Below, one piece after another: positions 11,524 through 23,230 of a stretch of 64,000 bases of DNA. The translations under genes were made by a program, and so were the position numbers. The number at the start of each line of letters is the position of its first letter. Position 1 is the first letter of the stretch. The notes under the pieces were generated by a model, which saw only the letters and a list, made by a program, of their open reading frames with translations, was not told the origin of the DNA and searched no databases. This DNA is from Conus ventricosus (Eukaryota; Mollusca; Gastropoda; Neogastropoda; Conidae), in assembly GCA_018398815.1 (NCBI GenBank), contig CM031616.1, positions 68,838,143-68,902,142 of the forward strand, given 5' to 3'.

Positions 11524-11580
<57 letters not shown>
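11326..11580. repeat. TG/GA microsatellites
   Basis: TG and CG dinucleotides at 11330-11425, GA at 11425-11445, and a purer (TG)n at 11527-11580. Confidence 0.9.
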
Positions 11581-11581
<1 letters not shown>

Positions 11582-11805
11582 CTGGCAGAGACACAGCCAG
11601 AGAGAACAGTCGGTGAAACTGAACCATTCTCACGGAGAGATAAATAATTCATAATCTGTGGTAGGACGGCATTCCTGTATCATGCTGTCTCCTGATGCCT
11701 GGAAAGAAAGCTGTGCCAGAGAGAGAGAGAAGGAAAGGGAGGGAAGTGAGATGGTGGAGGGAGTGAACAGGGGGAGGTCAGTGGATGATAAGCTGGTGGA
11801 AAGAT

Positions 11806-11843
<38 letters not shown>
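11806..11843. repeat. Poly-G tract of 38
   Basis: Thirty-eight consecutive G residues about 150 bases upstream of the hAT element. Confidence 0.95.
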
Positions 11844-11845
<2 letters not shown>

Positions 11846-11993
11846 GGGGTGCAGAGAAGAAGAAGCATGTTTATGACAGTATTTTAAATTCAGTTGCGAA
11901 TTTTGACAGAATCTGTGTAAAGAAGGAAAAAAGAGCAGCATAATAATCAGTTTTCAGTGATGTATGCATTTGTTTCAGCGTTTCTTTGGGCAG

Positions 11994-13638
11994 CAGGGGC
12001 GGATCAGTTACTTAGAGAGGGGGGGGTTCCAAAGTGGGGCAGGGGTCCAGGGGCCGCCCAGGCCCCTGTGGGGTCCAGGGGCAAAGACCCGGTGGGGGGT
12101 CTGGGGGGCAAAGCCCCCCAGAAGCTGAAGATATTTTTACTTTCTGAGGTGCTTTGGAGGCCTCTCCTGGTGTCTATTTACTATGAATCTGTACACAAAT
12201 ATGTCTGGACATTTTTTTGCAGAAAACGAAAATACATAAACTTACTTACATAGGTTGACTGAGAGGGACAGGAGGGGCATCCATAGTTGCTCCACTGTTT
12301 ACAGGAAATTCTTTGGCAGCAACTGCATATAGGACCTATACTTTGTAGCATAGGAGTCCACAGCTGCTTCAATATCAATGGGTATGTCACGATGGACCTC
12401 ATGAGCGCAAGACCATTCAGACGGCCTGCTCCCATTGATGTGCGCGTGTAGGTTTTCAACGACCTCAGCCCAGAAATGGTCCTCTCACATTCAGCTGTGG
12501 TAATTGGCAAAGTGCAAATCAGTTTCAGCATCATGTGGATGTTGGGGTACATGTCCCTATCACAGGCCTATAAGCTGCTCTCAATGGTGGAGGGAATGTC
12601 TTGTGGCTGGTTAAAATTTCTCCACTTGGTGCTCCATCGGTGAAGCTCAGCAGCCAGACCCTCTGAGTCAGGAAGGTCTGTGTCCCACAGTAACGCCAAG
12701 TGCTTTACACCGTCTGGAACAGCCAGGAAGGGCCCAGGTAAGCGAACCAAGTTTTCCGGAATCAGCTGAAGTGCGTCCTGGGCAAGCTCTGCATTCTTGA
12801 AGCGATCGTTCATCTGAGTGACCAGATAGTCCAAGAATGGCACAGCAACTGATGTCCGGAAATAATCCATGGCTGTATCAGCAGGATGGTTTTCCCTCAG
12901 GAGCTGCCTAGCATTTAGCCGGGGGACTTGGATGGTGGTGTCAAAGTTCTGGGCCATCTCAGTGGCTTCAAGGAACCAAGAAGCGCTGAAAACATCATCG
13001 ACATTTGTTCTCAGTTCCTGGAGGCTGGCAGTGATATTGGTTATTGCCGAATAGGCATCCGCAATGTCTCGTGCACGCTTTTGGAGTTTCACACTCAGAG
13101 GCTGGAGGTACTGGAGGCACCGTCGGGTCACAACAAATGCAATCAGGAATCCACTATCGGAGATTGCATGGAGCAGACCCGCGCTTTGCAGGCAGTGTCA
13201 CCGTCCCAGTTGTCTTCCTGCGTTATCTGACCCAAGCAATCAAACACAACTTGAGACATGGCAGCGAATGTCTCGAAAGCATGATGCCTTTCTACCCATC
13301 GGGTTCTACACAAGTCCACCAGCTTCTGTCTCTTCGCGATTCGCGCTCGTAAACAAAGAGAGCGCAAGGGAAGTAAGTCTGCCGATGTTGAAAGATACGT
13401 CTTTCCACCACATACTTTCAAAAGAATCAGCATCCCGCACGATGCAGGGGCAGAAAATAAGATGTGTTAACGTGTTAACATGTTCAAATTTATTTCTTTT
13501 CTTTTTCTGAGAGATGAATTTGGTATTTTTCTTTTTTCAAAAAAGAAATTATAAAGCTGAGAGGTTTTTTGTTTTTTTTAGGGGGGGGGGGGGGGGGGGG
13601 TTCCGGAACCCCTGGAACCCCCCTCAGATCCGCCCCTG
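11994..13638 (-). mobile_element. hAT DNA transposon, N-terminally deleted
   Basis: The left end begins caggggcggatcagttactt and the right end finishes with gatccgcccctg, so the termini are inverted copies starting CAGGGGCGGATC, a common animal hAT terminus. Both sides adjoin gggcag (11988-11993; 13638-13643), possibly a remnant of the usual 8-bp target duplication. Subterminal sequence is G/C-rich (12020-12120; G20 at 13581-13600). The element encodes the C-terminal two-thirds of a hAT transposase on the minus strand. The N-terminal zinc finger is absent, which suggests an internal deletion. Confidence 0.8.
12181..13433 (-). pseudogene. hAT transposase (ZMYM1/THAP12-like) fragment, broken
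   Basis: This encodes a cut-and-paste DDE transposase of the hAT superfamily, of the type also found domesticated in ZMYM1- and THAP12-like proteins. The upstream segment (13433-13143) has CRTRWVERHHAFETF, typical of the region before the helical insertion. The next segment (13131-12571) includes LQKRARDIADAYSAI and the insertion domain. The last segment (12552-12181) carries the dimerisation motif TTAECERTISGLRSLK. The first two segments are in different frames, with a shift near 13140. The second and third share a frame but are split by a TAG at about 12568-12570. About 415 codons remain, against 600 or more in full-length relatives, and the N-terminus with its zinc finger is missing. No autonomous function is expected. 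Confidence 0.8.
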
Positions 13639-14067
13639 GGCAGTTATCTCTTCTTTTCTGCTCAAGAATTAATCAGTTTTGAGTTATCATGTCCAGAGAT
13701 CACTGCACAGAATTTTTTAGGGCATGCATACCATCTCTTCCTTTCCTTCTGTGAAAACAAGTGCAGTCAATTGGAGTGTGTGCACATGCAGCAGTATGTG
13801 CTCATCATACCAGTTGCTTTTATTGTTTTGAAGGAGGCGATGTACATCACTTGGATCTTAATGACGTGGATGTGGTGAATTTGAATCCTGTCAGTCGTAG
13901 AGGAATATATTCATTATTATTGGACTGTTTTTTTGTGATTATCTCAGACAGACAGTGTATTGGTCGCTACTGTAGAGTTATTAGAATGTTCAACTCTCAA
14001 TTTTAGGGTAGCGTGTTCAAGCCTGTGCAACCTGTGAGTGTAGTGTATAGTGGGTTTTTTTTTTTTC

Positions 14068-14101
<34 letters not shown>

Positions 14102-14769
14102 AGGTCAGTGTTATAGCTGCCAACCCTCCAGAATTTTCTGGAATTTTCTTAAAGTAGACATTGAGCCAGAAATCCCGAAGATAGTGAAGAAAAAAATACA
14201 GAATTTCATAATGTTTTAAGAATGTGGGGTTTAAGGGAGGGGGGGGGGGGGTCATTTTGAAACAGGGTTGATAAAGTATTGCGGAATAAAGCCCAAATGT
14301 TTGCTGTTCTGTGCATCAAAATTGCATTTTCTTTTTTAAACCCTTCATTTGTCAGTTGAAACAAGGGGGTTAGAAATACTTTGTCAAGAGGTAAACTGCT
14401 CCCTGTTCGGCCCACCCCGTCCCCTGGTTCCTGGAATTTTTACTCTAGGAGGGCGGCAACTGTGCAACATGTGTGCAGACCTGCACATGCCTTTATTCCA
14501 TGGGCGTGGACACGGGCAGATCACACGTTTTAAAGAGCCTGTGCTGCACCTTAGTGACCGTTTCCTCATGGAAACACAAGAGTACCCAGCATGCCCCAGA
14601 AGACCGGAATGATGGAAGGACGACAGTGCCAGACATTCCTAATTGTCCACTGAAATACGGCGATGAACGTTCAGATAGTGGCTGACTGGCTCATTGTTAT
14701 TCATGTGTCTGTCGTCCATCCCTACAACTTGTGGATATTGAATGATAGGAATACAGCCTGCTCGTAAAT

Positions 14770-14819
<50 letters not shown>

Positions 14820-15090
14820 ATGGGAAGCTGGAACTGCTGTGTGTATGAATGGACTGCTGTAGGGATGTCATGTGTCTGTCGGGAGTGATGCTCGCTCTCA
14901 ACCAGTTCTTCCATGTGTCTGTTTCTGTGTGTCAGTCTCCTGGGCCTGGTTCAGGTCGTGATGTATTATGAAAGGGATGTTGGTTATCTATTAGAGCACG
15001 GTCTTGGGGTCTCAACCATTGAATGGATCCTTGTGGCATCGTGACTGTGGTCCTCATCTTTATTGATTACCTGTCCCCACATTCCTTGGC
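13639..15090. other. Non-coding stretch with poly-C and TG repeats
   Basis: Holds C33 at 14069-14101, a G run at 14239-14250 and (TG)n at 14771-14816. No gene was recognised. Confidence 0.5.
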
Positions 15091-15097
15091 TCTGAAT

Positions 15098-16111
15098 GCC
15101 TCACTCTCAGGCTGCTCTCCCAGGCCATCTCTGGTGTGGCTTCTCCTCCATAGACAGTGGAACCTCTCAATAAAAGCCTCACTCTCAGGCTGCTCTCCCA
15201 GGCCATCTCTGGTGTGGCTTCTCCTCCTTAGACAGTGGAACCTCTCAATAAAAGCCTCACTCTCAGGCTGCTCTCCCAGGCCATCTCTGGTGTGGCTTCT
15301 CCTCCATAGACACTGGAACCTCTCAGTAAAAGCCTCACTCTCAGGCTGCTCTCCCAGGCCATCTCTGGTGTGGCTTCTCCTCCATAGACACTGGAACCTC
15401 TCAGTAAAAGCCTCACTCTCAGGCTGCTCTCCCAGGCCATCTCTGGTGTGGCTTCTCCTCCATAGACAGTGGAATCTCTCAGTAAAAGCCTCACTCTCAG
15501 GCTGCTCTCCCAGGCCATCTCTGGTGTGGCTTCTCCTCCATAGACACTGGAACCTCTCAGTAAAAGCCTCACTCTCAGGCTGCTCTCCCAGGCCATCTCT
15601 GGTGTGGCTTCTCCTCCATAGACACTGGAACCTCTCAGTAAAAGCCTCACTCTCAGGCTGCTCTCCCAGGCCATCTCTGGTGTGGCTTCTCCTCCATAGA
15701 CAGTGGAACCTCTCAGTAAAAGCCTCACTCTCAGGCTGCTCTCCCAGGCCATCTCTGGTGTGGCTTCTCCTCCATAGACAGTGGAACCTCTCAGTAAAAG
15801 CCTCACTCTCAGGCTGCTCTCCCAGGCCATCTCTGGTGTGGCTTCTCCTCCATAGACACTGGAACCTATCAGTAAAAGCCTCACTCTCAGGCTGCTCTCC
15901 CAGGCCATCTCTGGTGTGGCTTCTCCTCCATAGACACTGGAACCTCTCAGTAAAAGCCTCACTCTCAGGCTGCTCTCCCAGGCCATCTCTGGTGTGGCTT
16001 CTCTCCATAGACAGTGGAACCTCTCAGTAAAAGCCTCACTCTCAGGCTGCTCTCCCAGGCCATCTCTGGTGTGGCTTCTCCTCCATAGACACTGGAACCT
16101 CTCAGTAAAAG
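15098..16111. repeat. Minisatellite, 78-bp unit x13
   Basis: Thirteen tandem copies of a 78-base unit (gcctcactctcaggctgctc...). Copies vary mainly at agacagtgg/agacactgg and ctcaataaaa/ctcagtaaaa. One late copy lacks a base (ttctctccat). Because 78 is a multiple of three, frames of about 300 codons are open on both strands. No gene context supports them. Confidence 0.95.
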
Positions 16112-16790
16112 CCTCCAACAACCTTGGAGAAAATGGAGTATGAAGGGCGGAGTTTTTGTTTGAAGGTCATGCTGGTATTGATGACAAGGGGTAAGAATGT
16201 GCCAGGCAAATGCATTTTGAGACAGAGACTGTGGTGGAGGCCAGTCTGGTATTGACAACAGCAACAAGAAATGCTCAAGGGAAACAAATCCTTAGGGAAA
16301 GAAAGAGTTTGATGGGAGATCACTCTGATATTGATAACAACGACAAACATTCCAGACTGCTTGTAAATTTACACTGTTCACTGCAGTGGGTTTCTAGAAA
16401 GCTGACAATATCAGTCAAGGAATGCCAGTGTCATGCAGCCTGACTCCATACTCAAGCAGTCGTTGTCGTCAGTATTGAGTCAGAGTGCTATCGCATGATG
16501 TCCTTCTTGTAAACGTAGTAAGGAACGCTGCCATCAGATTGCTCAGCGCCATGCAGAAATGGGCCATTCTCCAGGTGAGTGGCAACAGAGTGACCTGTCA
16601 CCTGTTGTTCTCTGTGGACGGGGAGCTCCTGCATGGTGAAGTGAGCCTGGATATATGTGTGTGCCTGATGTACTCTCCTATCAGTCAGTTTGACAGGAGA
16701 GTAAGCAGGCATGCCCTCTGCCAGAATGTGTCTTCATGCGGGAGTGGGAGACCTGTCTCTCAGGCTCACAGTCGTGTGTGGCGGAGGAAA

Positions 16791-17229
16791 GAGTTCTCTG
16801 AGGTGGGGGCTCTGCATCCTCCTGTTCCTCTGCGCCTGAAGGGCAGTCACTCTGGAGTTCTCTGAGGTGGGGGCTCTGCATCTCCTGTTCCTCTGCGCCT
16901 GAAGGGCAGTCACTCTGGAGTTCTCTGAGGTGGGGGCTCTGCTTCCTCCTGTTCCTCTGCGCCTGAAGGGCAGTCACTCTGGAGTTCTCTGAGGTGGGGG
17001 CTCTGCATCCTCCTGTTCCTCTGCGCCTGAAGGGCAGTCACTCTGGAGTTCTCTGAGGTGGGGGCTCTGCATCCTCCTGTTCCTCTGCGCCTGAGGGCAG
17101 TCACTCTGGAGTTCTCTGAGGTGGGGGCTCTGCATCCCTGTTCCTCTGCGCCTGAAGGGCAGTCACTCTGGAGTTCTCTGAGGTGGGGGCTCTGCTTCCT
17201 CCTGTTCCTCTGCGCCTGAAGGCCAGTCA
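16791..17229. repeat. Minisatellite, 64-bp unit x7
   Basis: Seven copies of a 64-base unit beginning gagttctctgaggtgggggc, with single-base and three-base deletions (cctcctg/ctcctg/ccctg). Confidence 0.95.
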
Positions 17230-17339
17230 CTCTGTTTCAACATAAAAGTCTTTCTGGCCGTGATGGCATAGGTGTCTGTGGTGGCTTGTGTCAAGATAGT
17301 CGCTAAATGAGCTTGGAGTTGACATGGCTGAGCCTGGGT

Positions 17340-17530
17340 ACACTTGAGTTAACCTGGATTTGGTTAATAGAGTTTGGATTTTAGGCTGAATGGGCCTGGA
17401 TTTAAGCCTTAACAAGCCCGGATTCAAGCCTTAACGAGCCTGGATTTCAGGTTGAACAAGCCTGGATTTACAGGATGATTGAGCCTGGATTTTAAGGCTG
17501 AATAAGCCTGGATTTAAGGCTGAATGGACC
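17340..17530. repeat. Degenerate ~23-bp tandem repeat
   Basis: The phrase gcctggatttaaggctgaat recurs about seven times with many changes. It continues the repeat-rich sequence upstream of the CXXC exon. Confidence 0.75.
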
Positions 17531-18115
17531 TGCATAGGGCTAAAGGAGATTGGATATGGCAAAATTAGTCTGGATATAGTATTATTCAAGTGGATGAGTA
17601 TCGAGGGGATCTGGGTCAGCCTCAAGGCTGAAAGCCACTGGAAAGGCACAAAAGATGTAGCATCAACACATGAAAGGATTGACAGTCATAGCTGAACTGT
17701 TCCATTGTAGCATGTGGTCGGAATGAAGGTTGCCTTGACATCAAAATAATTATTAGGTCAAATGTACATATTGACTTCACGAATGTTCACTGCTGGAACA
17801 GTATACTTCTGGCGTATGTCTGTCCTACTGAGGAAAAAAAGCTCATGACACTGATATCTATTGTGGTACTTTGCAAAGAGTAAGAAGCGCAAGTTGCAGA
17901 ACGCTGAAATTAGTATCGGTTATACTCTAAAAAGTTTTATCTGTAGTGAGATGTCTGAAGGTTATGAATATTGGCGGAGAGCATTGTCATGTATATTCAT
18001 CACTTATTCACAAAATATTTCACAGATCCACTGTAACTGAGAATTTCTTCAATCATCAGATTTTTGACTATTGAACTTTTCTTTCTTTTTTTTTTTTTCA
18101 ACGTTTCAGATGTGA
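17531..18115. other. Probable intron upstream of CXXC exon
   Basis: No repeat or frame of note until a T-rich polypyrimidine stretch (18079-18100) followed by caacgtttcag at 18101-18111. This is a good 3' splice site for the exon that follows. Confidence 0.55.
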
Positions 18116-21100
18116 AGGGAGATCACTGCGCGTGTAGATGGCCCATTACAGTCTGCCCTACCATTCCCAGATGCCGGAGCAGCAGTTCTGTGTGCCCAGC
18201 CTTACCATGACAACAGGATGATCAATCCGCCGGAGCTGGGGGGCTGGATTGGAACAGTCGGACGGAGGGGGGAAGTTCCAGCTGAAGCGGCGCCGGCGCT
18301 GCGGTCAGTGCGGCCCCTGCCAGGTGAAGGACAACTGCAACAAGTGCCAGTACTGCCTGCGCAAGGACATCCTCAAGCAGGCCTGCGTCCTCCGGAAGTG
18401 CGTGTACCTGCGGAAGCCTGTGCCTCACTCTCGGCCTGAAATCCCCATACGGCGGTAAACCCAAGGGCGCGGAAGGGGAGAGGGGGAAGGATGTGGGGAA
18501 CGGGGGAGGGGAAGAAGCAGCAGCTGCAGCAGCACCAACCAGGACTCCCCCCACAAGCCCCCTCCTCCACCCCGTCCACCATACCCACCCCACCACCAAG
18601 CCGGCGCTGGTGAGTCCCTCGGCGGTGGCGGCGGCGGCGGCTGTCGTGCAGACGGCAGAGCTGAGCTCGTGCCAGGTGGTTGAAGAAAACCGTACTCCAT
18701 GCCCGTCAGCAAAGTGGTGGGCGATGCCATGAGGGTCAACGGTCTCCCTGCAAACGTGGGACCGGCAGACCCCCTGCCGACCAGCGGTCTGCGTTGTGAA
18801 CGAGGGGACGGATATGGGCAACCGTATGATGAACTGCGGTTTTACAGCAAACAAAGGGGTCAGAGAGGACATGCCTGTGAACAAGGTTGTGGGAGACGTG
18901 GTGAGGTCCAATGGTGTGCCTGGTGAACAAGAGTGTAGGAGATGCTGTGAGGTCCAACGCCCTGTCTGTGAACAAGGGACTGGGAGACATGGTGCGATCC
19001 AACGGGTTGCCCGTGAACAAAGCGGTCAGCGACCCCTTGAGAACCAGCGCCCCGGACCAGCACCACACGGCCATGATGGACGCGGCCGGCGCCCTCAACT
19101 CCTGCAGAATGTCCTACATGTCAGACTCCAGAGGCATGGACTCCGGGGGGAGGGGCCCTGCCCAGGTGCTGGGACCTGGGACCAGCAGCAGCAGTTGTGG
19201 CTTCGGCATGGGGAACAACGTCCCCACCTCCCCGGCCTGTGCCATGAGCAAAGACTTCCCCCTAGCTCAGAGGGAGCAGTTCCGCCCCCGGCGGAGCAGT
19301 GGGGGGCTGTGCCTTACGGGTATTCCCACCCAACCCCTGGGCCCCGCCCACGCCGGTGTCCTATGGGATCCCCTCCGGAGGCAGCTACTAACCCCCGGTT
19401 CACTGGGCTCTTCCTGTCAGCTGGGCATGACCAATCCGACCAATCCGTTTACCGCCCGTCCCAGTCCTCCTTCCACTGCGCTGTGCCTTTCCCTCACGCC
19501 AACTTCTCCACGCACGGCAACTTCCACGCCTCGGCGTCGGCCGTGCAGTCGCCCATGACGTCCCCCTTCTACCCTCCCCCCATGCAGATCCCCTCCACTT
19601 GCCCAACTTCCCCTCCTTCAGCCAGCTTCCCTCCAGCGCCGGACCCACAACACCTACACTGCGCTCGTCCGCCGGTGTACCCTGGCAGCTTGTACACTTC
19701 ATTTCCGCCGTCTACGAGCCTCAGATCTATCACGTGCAGGTCTCCACCACCACCACACCTTCGTCACCCTTCCTGAAGCCTCATTCAGCCGTTGCCGGAT
19801 CAGTTGTCCGGTTCTGGAAAACAGTGTTTCAGTCAGGCATAATGAATCGGAAGTCAGACAGGCATAATGAATTTGAGTCAGGCGTACATGGTAAATCTGG
19901 CCGACATAATACTAAGTCTCAGACACCTGACACAGACAACAGGGTGGAAGATGCGGAAATGGCTCGGAAACCATCCTCCGAATCCTCTCTTCCTTGGCTG
20001 AAGAGCTAGTGTGTGATGAGACTGACAAAAGTGGCGCCTCCCACTGCTGCACAGAGAACAGTGCCGACCAAAACTGCACAGGGAAAGAGGAAGCTAACAA
20101 ACCTGTGTTACATCGCAGCAAAAGCAGACAACGGTAAACGAGGCGGTGCAGGCGGCAGCAGGGGAGGTAACCTGATGATCTTCTGCATGCCTTGAAACGG
20201 TCATAGGCCTCAGGCAGTGTAGGTCTGGGAGCAGTGAGGATTTCAAACTGGGGCCTTCACTCAGGTCTGAGGAATGCTGTGACCGTGATGCAGAGCTTAT
20301 CAGTAATATCAGGGACCAGGCATTTGTGAAAGCCAGAAACCGTTCGAAGACTGAACATGTTCCACTGTGCCCAAGAAAAGGCCTTCACATTGTAGAAAGA
20401 TACAACCGTTTACTAAGAGGTTAGCAAGTCGGGTCAACCATGTTCAGGTTGAAGACGCGCCAGACATGTAAATATGAACGGGACTTCTCCGTTCGGTCTG
20501 ACAGAACAGCCTGTGCAAAATCAACACCATCCCACACTGTTAGTGCAGCACACACACATTGTCAGCAAGTCTGCGATCACAGTTCCGCACGGTGCCATCA
20601 GCGATCAATCCAGGAGAGAAGTCGCATCAGATCACGTCGCATGTGATGGACTCGGGTTCAGCAGAGCACGCTGCACATTCATTCAGTTTGGGAAATAGTT
20701 CAGCTGCTGGGATGGATGTGTGTGTGTGTCCTTCCCAGGAAAAGGACGCGAGAAAATTAGAGGTTAGAACAGAGTGTGATGTTCGTACTGACGATGAAAG
20801 GGATGTTGGTGTTGCTTGTGGTCATCCCGACGACGGTGAACAGGAAACGGAGAGTGGTGCATCTCCATCCAACCCGAACAGAATCTCCAGGCCTAACTCT
20901 ACTCCGGCAGCTGACTCACGATCAGGTCTGAACTGTGATGGAAGTGTGTCAGCTGTGGATTCGGAGTGGGAGGAAGACGACGCATCGTGACAAATTGAGT
21001 GTTGCTCTGTGTGCTGATGGGTTTTGTGTCTCGTATTCAAAGAAGACCAGGACAAGGTGTGGAAGACAACTCAAAGAAAGAGAACCTGGAAAATCAAGGG

Positions 21101-21159
21101 ATCTCACTCTCAGTGATGATGAGATTCGATCTTGCTTGTTGAAGGATTTCATTTGCTAA
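18112..21159 (+). CDS. CXXC zinc-finger protein, large 3' exon
   Basis: CXXC fingers bind unmethylated CpG DNA in the nucleus. After the acceptor at 18111 the likely start is ATG 18138 (MAHYSLPYHSQMPEQQ). The finger, at about 18288-18418, reads RRRRCGQCGPC, CNKCQYC and ACVLRKC. It has eight spaced cysteines and no KFGG motif, as in the TET/CXXC4/CXXC5 subtype rather than MLL, KDM2, CFP1 or DNMT1. Ala-, Pro- and Ser-rich disordered sequence, a 15-residue repeat block (18705-19056) and acidic sequence ending in WEEDDAS (20990) or SCLLKDFIC (21159) follow. The frame shifts several times: about -1 near 18207 and +1 near 18245, then near 18430, 18690, 18785 and 18922. The first two compensate each other. 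It may therefore be a working gene with consensus errors or a damaged copy. The N-terminal exon of an invertebrate TET gene is an alternative, but no dioxygenase domain is seen. Confidence 0.7.
18705..19056 (+). repeat. Protein-level 15-residue repeats inside the CXXC exon
   Basis: Units of 45 bases encode VNKVVGDVVRSNGVP, VNKSVGDAVRSNALS, VNKGLGDMVRSNGLP and similar, with about four clear and four decayed copies. Conservation is at the amino-acid level more than at DNA level, which supports translation of this exon. Confidence 0.75.
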
Positions 21160-22985
21160 GATCACGTTGCTTTATTTCTGAACAAAATTAGTAATCCTGT
21201 TATGTGATTGACAGTGTTTGGTTCGCATTTGTTTGTTTGTTACAAATTCTTTTAATGTTTTGACATTTGAAGTTCACAGAAGTTTCTCCCCTTTGTTATT
21301 TGTTGTTGATTTTTATGGTTGAGTGGGTCATGAAGGTCGAGATGCACCAATCACAATGTGAAGGCTCAGACCTGCGTCTGTCATGATCATGTCAGTTGGC
21401 CAGCATTGTCTGTGCTGGGGATTGTTGTCTGTATTGAAGTGTTTAGTCAGTGGTACATTTAACATTATGGTTTATACCCCACAACTGCTGAAGTTTTAAA
21501 CAACTTTTTTCTTTCCATTTGGAAACCAGTGGGATCTTTCTTCTCATTAAAGGAAAAAAGATGCTTTTTTTGGGGGGGGGTCATGCATTAGTCATAGTAA
21601 TATGGTTTAGTAAATTTGAGGTTTATATTGTTTTCAGTGTAATTTGTGGCTTTAGTATTACATACCTGTTTTCAATTTATGAATACATGCTTTCTCAGTT
21701 TAAAATCAAGATTTCTTCAACAAAATTCAAAAGCCAGACAGAAAAAAAAAATAGAGAGAGATTGTGCATGACTGTCCATAGACTTACAAGTTACAAGTGT
21801 TTGGAAGCCAGAGGACGGAGTTTAATGCAGTGATGTCCATTCGATGCAAGTACCATGATGACTTAGAAAACTGACCACTGCCAACATAGCTCAGGGGGTT
21901 GGGGTTGAAATTCTGAAAAAGTAAACCTACATCGAATGAGTACTTTAAAGTAAAGAGATAGTAAAATCTGTAATTGTGTTTTGTGAGCATAGTGATTAAT
22001 GACATTAAATATTATATTATGACTCATTTTACAGGTGTGATTTTATTTGGAGATAGCTCGACATGCTATGACAACATTTTGCGATGGAAGGGAGGCAATG
22101 CCTCTTCAGGATTACGTGAATGATCTCTCATGTGTCCACAGCAGCGATTAATTGTGATTCATGATTTGCTCTTGACCATGGACAATGAGGAAGATTTTTT
22201 TGTTGTCTGTCACTGCCGGACCTGAGGTGATGATGTCCTGTCTGCGGCCAGCATTGCAGCTCAAACCAAGGGAAACAACTCCAGTAACAAGGGGGGTGTT
22301 CTTGCCTAAATGATACGGCAAATGTTGGTTCATCCTAGTAGCTGGTCATTCAGCCCTGGGAAAACAAAGGGATCACTCAGTTTTAAGATTATGACCATTT
22401 GAAACTTCCTTGAGATCCATGTTGATAACTCCCATGAGGTCAGACAAGATTTCAAATGTTGGAAAGGTAGTCTGTTCAAACTTGTGAATCATAAACAATT
22501 TAAAAAAATTTTCAATGGAACATTTGTATCAGTGCTAGAAATTATCTCCCGCTTTAATGAAAGAGGCAACAATTGTCTAACCTTCTCGAAGGATGCTGAG
22601 AACTTAGTGATGTGTACGATGTGGACAACTGACTCGCCCATACTTGGATCCGTGAGATTCTACTGTTACTCCTGATCCTGGGTAGTTAGCACGTTCATGC
22701 CCACTTCCCCTCTTCCACCCAACCCCTCCTACTGGAAGAATAGAGAACAATCCAAACGCCATGTTTATGAGGCTGTGTTCTCAGCAACATACAGTTTGAA
22801 ACGTTTTTGCAGTGTTCATGACATATTGTATTTTGAAATCATATCAACTTTATCATGTCAAATAAGTCTTTTTTTCTCTCTCTTTTTACATGAATTGAGT
22901 CAAATTTTTAAGAACACATTTGAAAAACGGTGGGACGTACAAAATGCATAATTTATTGATATGATACTGTGGGCAATGCTTGAAA
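21160..22985. other. Probable 3' UTR and intergenic sequence of CXXC gene
   Basis: AT-rich sequence without a supported frame. An A-box-like tagctcagggg at 21885 lacks a properly spaced B box and is not called an RNA gene. Confidence 0.4.
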
Positions 22986-22989
22986 AAAA

Positions 22990-23230
22990 AATCTATTTTG
23001 ATAATGATATTATGCAAATTTATGCTTGTCGTAATGTGCTAACATAGTTTTTAGTAGTAGTAACAACATCAGTTTTTGTAGCTATTGCTGACATTACTAA
23101 AGTTTTTAGTGAACAACATGGGGTTTTTTAGCTGTTGCTGAGATTTGTATAAAGTTTTAGTGACAAAATGTTCGGGTTTTTTTTTTTAGCAGTTGCTGAC
23201 CTTTCTAAAGTTTTTTCTTTTGAGCCATTG
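22990..23230. repeat. Degenerate ~60-bp tandem repeat
   Basis: The phrase tttttagctgttgctgacat...aaagtttttagtgaacaaca occurs three to four times with substitutions and variable T runs. Confidence 0.7.

Noticed and set aside
15023..16121. 300-residue repeats on both strands
   Set aside because: By-product of the 78-bp unit; equally open in opposite strands, with no coding bias evident.
18112..21159. MLL, KDM2 or DNMT1 assignment of the CXXC finger
   Set aside because: The KFGG segment that characterises those fingers is missing.
21880..21915. Second tRNA-like or SINE head
   Set aside because: Only an A-box-like match; the B-box-like bases are too close and degenerate.
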